Assembly: GCF_002797315.1 (NCBI RefSeq)
Contig: NZ_KZ454936.1
Coordinates: forward strand, 2,489,645 to 2,553,644
Length of the DNA: 64,000 nucleotides
Reading direction: 5' to 3'
From: Bacillus sp. FJAT-44742
Lineage (GTDB): Bacteria > Bacillota > Bacilli > Bacillales > Marinococcaceae
Part shown: positions 29,881 through 37,691 of the stretch, one piece after another
Layout: each line of letters begins with the position of its first letter
How positions within the stretch are numbered: the stretch's first letter is position 1
Notes under the pieces: generated by a model
Databases searched by the model: none
What the model was told of the DNA's origin: nothing
What the model saw: the letters and a program-made list of their open reading frames with translations, nothing else
Made by a program: the position numbers and the translations under genes

Positions 29881-31590
29881 TTAGCTTCCTTTTTTTAATG
29901 AATCCTCATTTTCTTTACGCTTTTTTTCTTCCTCTTCCACAAGCGCCCGACGAAGGATTTTTCCAACCATTGTCTTTGGAAGCTCTTCTTTAAATTCATA
30001 TAAACGAGGCACTTTAAATGCAGCTAAATTTTCCCGGCAGAACTTTTCAAGTTCTTCTTCTGTTACGTTTTTTCCTTTTTTTAGTACGACAAATGCTTTC
30101 ACGGTTTCTCCTCTATACGTGTCAGGCACACCGATTACGGCTGCTTCCTGAACGGCTTCATGTTCGTACAGCACTTCCTCTATCTCTCTTGGATAAATGT
30201 TAAAGCCACCAGCAATAATCATGTCTTTTTTCCGATCTACGATATAAAAGTACCCTTCTTCATCCATGTAACCCATATCGCCTGTTAAAAACCAGTCTTC
30301 CTTAAAAGATGCAGCTGTATCCTCAGGCTTGTTGTAATAGCCTTTCATTACCTGCGGTCCCCTGATCATAAGTTCACCTATTTCACCTGGCTCAGCTGTT
30401 TCACCTGTTTCTGCCGAAAGAACGGTCACCTCGGTATCAGGCCATGGCACCCCTATGCTTCCGGCTTTTCTTTTCCCCCAAATCGGGGTGGAGACAGCTA
30501 CTGGGGAGGTTTCTGTTAATCCATATCCCTCAACCAGTTTTCCGCCAGTCAGCTTCTCAAACTGCTGTTGAACCTCCACTGGAAGAGGAGCCGAACCGCT
30601 GAGACATGCTTCGATAGAAGAGAGATCATATTTCTCGATATCAGGTTCATTAATAAGACCGACATACATAGTAGGAGCTCCAGGGAACAGACTTACCTTA
30701 TGTTTTTGAATCGCCTTTAACACTTGTTTCGGGTCAAATTTAGGAAGGATAATCATTTTCGTCAAATACATGATAGATAAATTCATTACAACGGTCATAC
30801 CGTACACATGAAAAAACGGTAATGCAGCCAGAACCCGTTCTTCTCCTTTTTTCATTTTGTACATCCATGCCCTGCATTGAAGCGTATTTGCTACCAGGTT
30901 GTAATGAGTAAGCATCACACCTTTTGCCGGTCCGGTGGTCCCCCCGGTGTATTGTAATAAAGCAAGATCTTCTTTTGGGTCAATCGGTATATCAAGCTCC
31001 TTCTCTTCCCCCTCTGAAAGAAGAGACGGAAAATGGAGTGTTTTGCTGTTATACGAAATATTAACCTTGATACCGGTGTTCTTTTTCTGCACGAAAGGAT
31101 AAATTACATTTTTAGGGAAAGGCAGGTAATCCTTAATACTAGTTACCACTACATATTCTAAAGAAGTTTTTTTCCATACCTTTTCTACTCTGGGGTAAAG
31201 AATATCAAGACATACCATAACCTTTGCACCAGAATCGATCATTTGGTGCTCGATCTCCCGTTCGACGTATAATGGATTTGTTTGTACTACGACGGCCCCT
31301 GCTAATAAAGCACCGTAATAACAAATAACCGATTGAGGGGTGTTGGCAAGCATAATGGCAACACGATCTCCCTTATTCACTCCAAGGCTTTGCAGTTGAT
31401 TTGCAAATCTCAGAGCATCTCCGTAGACCTCTTTATAGGTCATATCCTTACCCATAAAATGAAAAGCTTGTTTTTCAGGATTCTCTCGTGCTGCTTCTTG
31501 TAAAAATGATTGCAAAGAACGATTTTCATACTCTAGAGTTGAAGGTATCTCCTGCGGGTAACTTTCCAGCCATAATTTTTCCTTTACCAT
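29881..31590 (-). CDS. long-chain fatty-acid-CoA ligase, copy 2 (LcfA-like)
   Basis: Paralogue of the neighbouring ligase, 569 residues, with the same motifs: YTGGTTGPAKGV (about 220), EGYGLTETSPV, TGDMGYMDEEG, VDRKKDMIIAGGFNIYP and PKTMVGKILRR. Long identical blocks in the two proteins point to a tandem duplication. No FadR box is seen in front; instead a cre-like site lies upstream, so control differs from copy 1. ATG with AAAGGAGATGGGG upstream. By position (after yshE) this copy occupies the place of B. subtilis lcfA. Confidence 0.92.
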   Translation of the reverse strand: MVKEKLWLESYPQEIPSTLEYENRSLQSFLQEAARENPEKQAFHFMGKDMTYKEVYGDALRFANQLQSLGVNKGDRVAIMLANTPQSVICYYGALLAGAVVVQTNPLYVEREIEHQMIDSGAKVMVCLDILYPRVEKVWKKTSLEYVVVTSIKDYLPFPKNVIYPFVQKKNTGIKVNISYNSKTLHFPSLLSEGEEKELDIPIDPKEDLALLQYTGGTTGPAKGVMLTHYNLVANTLQCRAWMYKMKKGEERVLAALPFFHVYGMTVVMNLSIMYLTKMIILPKFDPKQVLKAIQKHKVSLFPGAPTMYVGLINEPDIEKYDLSSIEACLSGSAPLPVEVQQQFEKLTGGKLVEGYGLTETSPVAVSTPIWGKRKAGSIGVPWPDTEVTVLSAETGETAEPGEIGELMIRGPQVMKGYYNKPEDTAASFKEDWFLTGDMGYMDEEGYFYIVDRKKDMIIAGGFNIYPREIEEVLYEHEAVQEAAVIGVPDTYRGETVKAFVVLKKGKNVTEEELEKFCRENLAAFKVPRLYEFKEELPKTMVGKILRRALVEEEEKKRKENEDSLKKGS

Positions 31591-31658
31591 TTCCCCATCT
31601 CCTTTTATTTTAAAGTCCTCCTTCTTTTTAAAACTCCTCCCTTATACTTACATTCTAA

Positions 31659-31672
31659 TGGAAGCGTTTACA
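31659..31672. promoter_or_regulatory. cre-like site upstream of ligase copy 2
   Basis: TGGAAGCGTTTACA agrees with the cre consensus TGWAANCGNTNWCA except for one position. It lies 69 bases before the ligase start, where CcpA binding would repress. Catabolite repression of fatty-acid degradation is known in B. subtilis. Confidence 0.6.
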
Positions 31673-31766
31673 ATTTTAAACTGGTTATTTAAAATTTTTG
31701 ACAAATTATAATGAATATTCGAAATAATAAGATGAAAGGAGGACTCCCCTCCCTGAATTTCCATAA

Positions 31767-31850
31767 TTATACGAAAAATGTTAAGTAAATAACCCCTGCC
31801 AACATAAATCCGATACAACAAACAATTAAGACTTTCCATAGTGTTTCCAC
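31767..31850 (-). CDS. putative 27-residue single-span membrane peptide
   Basis: A short ORF with a GTG start at 31850 and an excellent Shine-Dalgarno (AGGAGG seven bases upstream). The predicted peptide METLWKVLIVCCIGF continues LAGVIYLTFFV, one hydrophobic helix with few charges. It begins 37 bases after the yshE stop, so it could be co-transcribed with mutS2-yshE. I do not recognise a family. It could be chance, but the ribosome binding site and clean transmembrane character argue for a real gene. Confidence 0.5.
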   Translation of the reverse strand: METLWKVLIVCCIGFMLAGVIYLTFFV

Positions 31851-31887
31851 AACTGATCCTCCTCATCCTAAATCAAGCTCTCTTTCG

Positions 31888-32310
31888 TTACATCGAATTA
31901 ATTCCTCCCCCGATAACAAAAGAAAGCCCTGTTGACAAAACAAAGGCGATAAACCCTACTGCCTTATTCCCATTTTCTATTTCCTCATCCACTTTAAACA
32001 TTGGAGTTAAGAATTCAAATATCATATATCCTAACATAAGCAAAGCAAACCCGAATGCCCCCCATACTAACATGACCAAAATAGAATCGTTATGCAAAAT
32101 AGAAAAGTGGAAGATATTTGCTACCCCAAATATCTTCCCGCCTGTGGCTAGAGCTACGGCCATGTTTCCAGCTTTGATTTCTTCCCAATTTTTATAGGGA
32201 GTTAAAAATTCGAAAATAGTCAGGCATACGATCAACGCCAATACCGCTACACTGTATTGGCCTGCTGTTTGTATAAATGGATTTTCAAATAGCTCCTCCA
32301 CGTCTGCCAC
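31888..32310 (-). CDS. yshE: DUF350 membrane protein
   Basis: Small polytopic membrane protein, about 140 residues, with about four hydrophobic segments in two similar halves (each with a TIFEFLTP or MIFEFLTP motif followed by a charged stretch), as in DUF350. Function unknown. The frame opens at a TTG (32331); a GTG at 32310 with AGAGGG is likelier, and one at 32301 is possible. It follows mutS2 as in B. subtilis. Confidence 0.82.
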   Translation of the reverse strand: MADVEELFENPFIQTAGQYSVAVLALIVCLTIFEFLTPYKNWEEIKAGNMAVALATGGKIFGVANIFHFSILHNDSILVMLVWGAFGFALLMLGYMIFEFLTPMFKVDEEIENGNKAVGFIAFVLSTGLSFVIGGGINSM

Positions 32311-32336
32311 CAGCCCTCTATAAGTGTACAAGGCTA

Positions 32337-34697
32337 TTATTTTAAATCAACCACTGTATTACCAAGCCCGCCCTCATTCATACCTCCGTCACGAGTTCCG
32401 CTCACACTCGGGTGTTTCTTTAACAAGTCCTTTACGCCTTTACGCAAAGCCCCCGTTCCTTTTCCGTGAATAATATGAACCTGGTTGTACCCGGCAAGAA
32501 CAGCCTCATCTAAATACTTCTCTACTTTTCTCATCGCTTCATCGAAGCGTTCTCCACGCAGATCCAGTTCTGGTTTTACTGCTTGTCCTGCCGAAGACAC
32601 GGAAGCTATCGGCTTAGGCTGAGATTTAGCCCTTTCTCCTTTAACCTTCTCCATATCTTCTTTTTTTACATTCATTTTCATAATTCCTAATTGGACCTGA
32701 AACTCCGTCTCGTTTACCTGCTTAATAATCTGCCCCTTTTGGCCGAAGCTCAATACTTTTACCTCATCTCCGGGGTTAAGAGCTTCTTTTTTCTTAGCTT
32801 GTTTTTTTATTTGTTTTGTTTTGGTAGTAAGTTCGGGTGCTGCTTTATCCATTCGTTTTTTTGCACTGATAAGTTCATGCTCTTTAACAGACAATCCTTC
32901 TTTTTGTAAACGCCGCAGATCACTGATAATGCTTTCTGCTTCTTTTCGTGCCTTTTTCACTTCTTTTTCAGCTTTATCTTCAGCTTCCTGTAAAATACCT
33001 GACCTTTTCTCTTCCACTTCTGCCAGCTTATGCTCAAGCTCTTCATGAAGCTTTTCTGCTTCCCTACGATGAGCCTCAGCTTCCTCTCTTTCCATTTCAG
33101 CAGCTTTTCGTCTTTCATCAAGTGAGGTGATCATCTGCTCCACTTGACGTGAATCAGCTGTTACTTCGTTCTCTGCAGCTGCAATGATCGATTCATCCAG
33201 CCCGAGGCGCCGGGAAATCGCAAAAGCGTTACTTCGGCCCGGCACACCGATAAGGAGACGATACGTTGGGCTTAAGGTTTCAACATTGAATTCCACACTT
33301 GCATTCATTACGCCTTTTCGATTGTAAGCATATCCCTTGAGTTCACTGTAGTGGGTAGTCGCTACTAACTTAGCACCAGTACTGTACACATAGTCCAGAA
33401 TTGAAACAGCCAGGGCAGCTCCTTCCGTCGGATCAGTTCCTGCCCCTATTTCATCAAATAGAACCAGGCTTTTATGATCGACATGTTTTAAAATGTTTAC
33501 GATATTAGTCATATGGGAAGAAAATGTGCTTAAATTTTGTTCAATAGACTGTTCATCTCCAATATCAGCAAAAACCTGAGAAAAAACTGAAGCTTCCGAC
33601 CCTTCCTCTACCGGAAGGAAAAGGCCGGATTGAGCCATTAAAGACAGCAGGCCTACTGTTTTCAAAGTGACTGTCTTTCCTCCGGTATTCGGACCGGTTA
33701 TGATCAAGGAAGAAAATGAACCTCCAAGCTCTACATCAATAGGAACGACCTCCTCTTCGGAAAGAAGAGGATGACGGGCTTTCAGAAATTCAAGGCGGCC
33801 CTCCTCATTTAAAGAAGGCTGCGTGCCCTTAATTTCTTTTGCATAGTAAGCTTTCGCAAAAAGAAAATCAAGCTCAGCAAGCACTTCAATATTGCTGAGC
33901 AGCTCCTCCCCATGCTCATTTATTAATCCTGATAACTCCATGAGTATCCGTTCAATTTCCTGTCTTTCTTTCACTCGTGCTTCTCTTAGCAGGTTATTGA
34001 TTGAAACCACAGATTGAGGCTCGATAAATAATGTTGCTCCAGATGCTGACTGGTCGTGAACGATTCCTCCAAAAGCCCCTCTGTATTCTTGCTTTACTGG
34101 AATCACATACCGATCATTTCTTATCGTCACTATCGTGTCAGACAGTTTCTTTTGATTGCTGGAAGACCGAATGATTTGATCCAGCTTGGATCGCACCGAA
34201 GATTCATGACTTCTAATATTTTGTCTTATATTTCTCAAAGAATCACTTGCAGAATCAAGAACCTCAGAATGCTCATCAATACACTGTTTAATGTTTTTTT
34301 CAACCTCTGTTAATGGAATGATGGCGCTTGTTAACTCATCTAATAAAGGTAAAGACACTTCCTCCTCAACCATGTTTTGAATGAATGTGCGCAAGCGTCT
34401 GCCGCCATAGATAGTATCTGCTACATCCCGTAACTCTTCGGCGTTGAGCATACCACCAATGTTCGCACGCTTAATTTGTGGCTGGATATCATGGATCCCT
34501 CCAAGAGGAGCCTGTCCCTTTAAACGAAGAACTTTTGTACCTTCATACGTCCGCTTTTGCTCTTTCTTCACGGTTTCAAGATCCGTTAAAGGCTGTAGTT
34601 CCTCTGCTTTTTTTCTTCCAAGAGAAGAAGCAATATGAGCTTTAAGCTGTTGTTTCATTTTGTCATATTCTAATACACGCAGCACTCTTTCTAACAA
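32337..34697 (-). CDS. mutS2: endonuclease MutS2
   Basis: MutS-family ATPase with a Smr nuclease domain. In bacilli it has been linked to recombination control and to rescue of collided ribosomes. 786 residues: clamp and lever domains, Walker A ITGPNTGGKT (about 330), the LFDEIGAGTDP Walker B region, a long Lys/Glu-rich coiled coil (about 510-625), and C-terminal Smr (LDLRGERFDEA...HIIHGKGTGALRKGV). The start is a TTG at 34697 with AAGGAGGAGG five bases upstream, giving the family N-terminus and length; the ATG at 34721 precedes that site. Confidence 0.95.
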   Translation of the reverse strand: MLERVLRVLEYDKMKQQLKAHIASSLGRKKAEELQPLTDLETVKKEQKRTYEGTKVLRLKGQAPLGGIHDIQPQIKRANIGGMLNAEELRDVADTIYGGRRLRTFIQNMVEEEVSLPLLDELTSAIIPLTEVEKNIKQCIDEHSEVLDSASDSLRNIRQNIRSHESSVRSKLDQIIRSSSNQKKLSDTIVTIRNDRYVIPVKQEYRGAFGGIVHDQSASGATLFIEPQSVVSINNLLREARVKERQEIERILMELSGLINEHGEELLSNIEVLAELDFLFAKAYYAKEIKGTQPSLNEEGRLEFLKARHPLLSEEEVVPIDVELGGSFSSLIITGPNTGGKTVTLKTVGLLSLMAQSGLFLPVEEGSEASVFSQVFADIGDEQSIEQNLSTFSSHMTNIVNILKHVDHKSLVLFDEIGAGTDPTEGAALAVSILDYVYSTGAKLVATTHYSELKGYAYNRKGVMNASVEFNVETLSPTYRLLIGVPGRSNAFAISRRLGLDESIIAAAENEVTADSRQVEQMITSLDERRKAAEMEREEAEAHRREAEKLHEELEHKLAEVEEKRSGILQEAEDKAEKEVKKARKEAESIISDLRRLQKEGLSVKEHELISAKKRMDKAAPELTTKTKQIKKQAKKKEALNPGDEVKVLSFGQKGQIIKQVNETEFQVQLGIMKMNVKKEDMEKVKGERAKSQPKPIASVSSAGQAVKPELDLRGERFDEAMRKVEKYLDEAVLAGYNQVHIIHGKGTGALRKGVKDLLKKHPSVSGTRDGGMNEGGLGNTVVDLK

Positions 34698-34756
34698 AAA
34701 AGCCTCCTCCTTTTCCAGCATTTCAAACGTTTGTTTTCTTTAGTTGTCATATTCTT

Positions 34757-36487
34757 TTACTTCTCTCCTGAGTTGTTTTGCTTTTTATTTACAAACGATA
34801 GAAAGTCGTCTTTTGACCAGGTGTTCAGAACTTGATCTTTTGTCAGCATAGCCTTACGTGCAAACCCTGCTCCAACCTCCATATACGTAAAGGTGCTGGT
34901 TTGGTGGGAATCCGTATTGATAGAAATGACAGCTCCCTTTTCAGCCGCCAATTTCAGCCACTTAGCAGATAAATCCAGCCTGTGAGGGTTCGCATTCAAT
35001 TCTAAGGCTGTTCCTGTCTTGGCGGCTTTTTCAATTAACTGCTCTACATCTACATCATAACCTTCACGGCGTCCGATCAACCTTCCCGTAGGATGAGCAA
35101 TCAGATTGACGTAAGGATTTGTTAAAGCAGTTTCCAGCCTTTTCATAATCGTTTCTCTTTTTTGAGAAAAAGAGGAATGAATGGAAGCAATGACAAAATC
35201 AATCTCCTTTAATGTCTCGTCCTCAAAGTCCAAAGTACCATCGGGTCGAATATCCATTTCAATTCCAGAAAAAATCGTGATATCATCCATCGTTTCGTTA
35301 ACACGTTGAATTTCTTCTTGCTGCCTTTTCAATCGATCTTCATTCAGGCCATTAGCTACCTGAAGAAATTTAGAATGATCGGTAATCGCAATATATTCAT
35401 AACCTCTTTCACGTGCTGCCTCTGCCATTTCCTTTACTGAATAACCACCGTCACTCCACGTTGTATGCATATGAAGGTCAGCGCGTATATCATTTATTTG
35501 AAGTAATTCCTTTGGTTCTTTAAAAATTTCTGTTTCATGAAGGCCGCTTCTCGCTTCGGGAGGGATATAATACAGGTTAAAATGCTTATAAAATTCTTTT
35601 TCTGAAGCAAAGGTTTTCACTTTACCTGAATCCAGAGATTCAACTCCATACTCACTCACTTTCTCTCCTTGTGCTTTCGCGAGCTGCCTCATAAGAACGT
35701 TGTGTTCTTTTGATCCTGTAAAATGATGAAGGGTGGTGGCAAATTCTTCATCCTTTACTAAGCGAAAGTCAATTCCAACGGTAAAATCAAATGAAACTTC
35801 CAAAGAAACCTTTGAGGTCCCATCAGCAATAATATTGGTTACACTCTCCATTTCTACAAGCTGTCTTCTTACCTCTTCTGCATCTTCTACTGCAATAATG
35901 TAATCAAGATCCTTGACAGTTTCTTCTATACGCCGAAGACTCCCTGCTCTTTCATACCTAATTATTCCTTTTAGGCCTTCCAGCCTTGTGTCCACCCAAT
36001 CCGCGATCTCCATCATATATGCCAGAGGCAGCCGCTCCGGTCTCGATCCGACTTCCTCAATCGTAGCCAATATTTTTTCCTCAGACTTCGCGCCAAACCC
36101 GGAAAGTTTTTGCACCTTTTCTTCCTCACACGCTGCTTTTAATGTCTGCACATCTACCACACCAAGTTCTTGATATAGCCGTCCAATCTTTTTCCCTCCA
36201 AGACCTGGAAGCTTTAACAAAGCAAGAAGTCCTTCTGGTATATCCTTTTTCAGCTCTTCTAAAAGCTCGGAGGTACCTGTTTCTCTTAATTCTTCAATAA
36301 CAGAAGCCGTCCCTTTGCCGATGCCGGACAGTTCAGAAGGATCGTGAATTTCACCAAGTGTCCGTTCATCTTTTTCAAGAGCTCCGGCAGCTTTCCGGTA
36401 AGCGGATACTTTAAATGGATTTTCACCCTTGATTTCCATATAAACAGCTATTTTTTCCAAAAGCTGAATCATTTCCTTTTTATTCAT
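34757..36487 (-). CDS. polX: DNA polymerase/3'-5' exonuclease PolX
   Basis: Family X repair polymerase fused to a PHP nuclease, 576 residues. Helix-hairpin-helix elements (SGIGKGTASVIEEL, LPGLGGKKIG) come first, then the nucleotidyltransferase with AGSLRR and a catalytic DLDYI, then PHP from about 335 with metal ligands in DLHMHTTWSDG, ITDHS, EMDI, SIHSS, AHPTGR and NTDSH. All PHP motifs look intact. It follows cvpA past a terminator and precedes mutS2. Confidence 0.95.
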   Translation of the reverse strand: MNKKEMIQLLEKIAVYMEIKGENPFKVSAYRKAAGALEKDERTLGEIHDPSELSGIGKGTASVIEELRETGTSELLEELKKDIPEGLLALLKLPGLGGKKIGRLYQELGVVDVQTLKAACEEEKVQKLSGFGAKSEEKILATIEEVGSRPERLPLAYMMEIADWVDTRLEGLKGIIRYERAGSLRRIEETVKDLDYIIAVEDAEEVRRQLVEMESVTNIIADGTSKVSLEVSFDFTVGIDFRLVKDEEFATTLHHFTGSKEHNVLMRQLAKAQGEKVSEYGVESLDSGKVKTFASEKEFYKHFNLYYIPPEARSGLHETEIFKEPKELLQINDIRADLHMHTTWSDGGYSVKEMAEAARERGYEYIAITDHSKFLQVANGLNEDRLKRQQEEIQRVNETMDDITIFSGIEMDIRPDGTLDFEDETLKEIDFVIASIHSSFSQKRETIMKRLETALTNPYVNLIAHPTGRLIGRREGYDVDVEQLIEKAAKTGTALELNANPHRLDLSAKWLKLAAEKGAVISINTDSHQTSTFTYMEVGAGFARKAMLTKDQVLNTWSKDDFLSFVNKKQNNSGEK

Positions 36488-36540
36488 CCTGATCCCCTTT
36501 TCTACTCATAATCTTGGTCTATTTGCTATCTTAATACATG

Positions 36541-36567
36541 AAAAAGCTTCTCACCTGCGAGAGAAGC
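36541..36567 (-). terminator. terminator after cvpA
   Basis: GCTTCTC/GAGAAGC stem with an 8-base loop and TTTTT on the minus strand, between cvpA and polX. Confidence 0.75.
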
Positions 36568-36575
36568 ATTGTTAT

Positions 36576-37115
36576 CTATATACCCTGAGACCATAAATTT
36601 TGAAGCCAATCAGACAATATAGGTGTATTTTCAACCATTAATCTGGCCATGGAAGAATTAGCGATACTTTCCTGGATAAAATCAACAGGCAGCAGTGCTG
36701 CGGCAATTAAAAGAATAAAAATAATCAAGTATGTTTCCAACAGACCAAGAACGCCCCCAAGCCAGCGATTAAAGGTGCGAAGAATAGGGATGTGAGAGAC
36801 AAAATCCAGCATGGAGCCTATGATTTGCAAAAGAATCTTGGTGATAAAAAAAAGCAAAACGAAAGAGATCCCTGCATAATAGACTGATTCAAAGTCAAAA
36901 GATGAGATCAACATGGCTACAGTACCATTATCAGTAGAGAAATGCGGATAAGGAAGCCACAATCTTAGGAATTCAGCAACATCTCTATAAAAAATATAAG
37001 CAACAAAGAAAGAAATAAATATACTGACAAGGTGAACCAGCTGCAGCACGAATCCACGCCGGAGACCTATCAAAAAGCTCATAAACAAAAATAATATAAT
37101 TAACAAACTAAGCAT
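36576..37115 (-). CDS. cvpA: CvpA family membrane protein
   Basis: Colicin-V-production-type membrane protein, 179 residues with about four hydrophobic helices and the family core IGLRRGFVLQLVHLVS near the N-terminus. Precise role unknown in bacilli (B. subtilis yshB). It starts two bases after the zapA stop, so the two are coupled. Confidence 0.88.
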   Translation of the reverse strand: MLSLLIILFLFMSFLIGLRRGFVLQLVHLVSIFISFFVAYIFYRDVAEFLRLWLPYPHFSTDNGTVAMLISSFDFESVYYAGISFVLLFFITKILLQIIGSMLDFVSHIPILRTFNRWLGGVLGLLETYLIIFILLIAAALLPVDFIQESIANSSMARLMVENTPILSDWLQNLWSQGI

Positions 37116-37117
37116 AA

Positions 37118-37381
37118 TTATCGATCCTTTTCATTCTCTTCATTTTCATACTCTTTTAGTTTCTCTAAGAGCTTTAAATGCTCATCAACTAAATTTATGG
37201 AAGTGAGTACCGCAAGCTTTGTCGTATCTAAGTAGGGATTACTGTTCTTTATTTCTCTCATCTTATGATCCACGTATTCTGCAACACGTACTACGTGGCT
37301 TGATGATTCTTTGCCGACAATGGTATATTGCTGGCCATATATACTAACTGTTGTTTTTTGTTTTTTATTTCCTTCAGACAC
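37118..37381 (-). CDS. zapA: cell division protein ZapA
   Basis: Z-ring associated protein that stabilises FtsZ bundles. 87 residues: a ZapA head (TTVSIYGQQYTIVGKESS) and a C-terminal coiled coil. The start is a GTG at 37381 with AGGGGG seven bases upstream, giving MSEGNKKQKTT, like B. subtilis ZapA; the longer frame to 37405 lacks a site. rnhC, which lies between pheT and zapA in B. subtilis, is missing here. Confidence 0.92.
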   Translation of the reverse strand: MSEGNKKQKTTVSIYGQQYTIVGKESSSHVVRVAEYVDHKMREIKNSNPYLDTTKLAVLTSINLVDEHLKLLEKLKEYENEENEKDR

Positions 37382-37642
37382 CGATAAGCCCCCTATTCTC
37401 TCCAAAATCCCTAGCTTTTATCATAACAGAATAAAAGAAAGGATGAAAATTATTCTCCTTTCCGTCACGTGCTAAGAGATGTATTTCCCTGCTTAATACA
37501 TGTTAAATCATTTTCATCTTCACTTATCTATTATTTTACCATAGGGTAAACGTTCACTAAGACAAAATTACTCCATTTTTACTCTTTTTCGACATCCATC
37601 TCTTAAATCCTTTCTTTCTTCAAGGATGACTGCTGAAACAAT

Positions 37643-37675
37643 AAAAAAGCTTCCTCCAATCAAAGGAGGAAGCTT
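37643..37675. terminator. strong terminator after pheT
   Basis: Perfect 11-bp stem AAGCTTCCTCC/GGAGGAAGCTT with a 7-base loop and T-runs on both strands. Confidence 0.92.
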
Positions 37676-37691
37676 TTTTACTTATGATTCC

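Noticed and set aside
31648-31866. Minus-strand ORF of 72 residues upstream of ligase copy 2
   Set aside because: It overlaps in another frame the better-supported 27-residue ORF and the cre and promoter region; its start has no ribosome site.
37545-37558. cre-like GGTAAACGTTCACT upstream of zapA
   Set aside because: Both terminal bases mismatch the consensus, and there is no functional reason to expect CcpA control of zapA.
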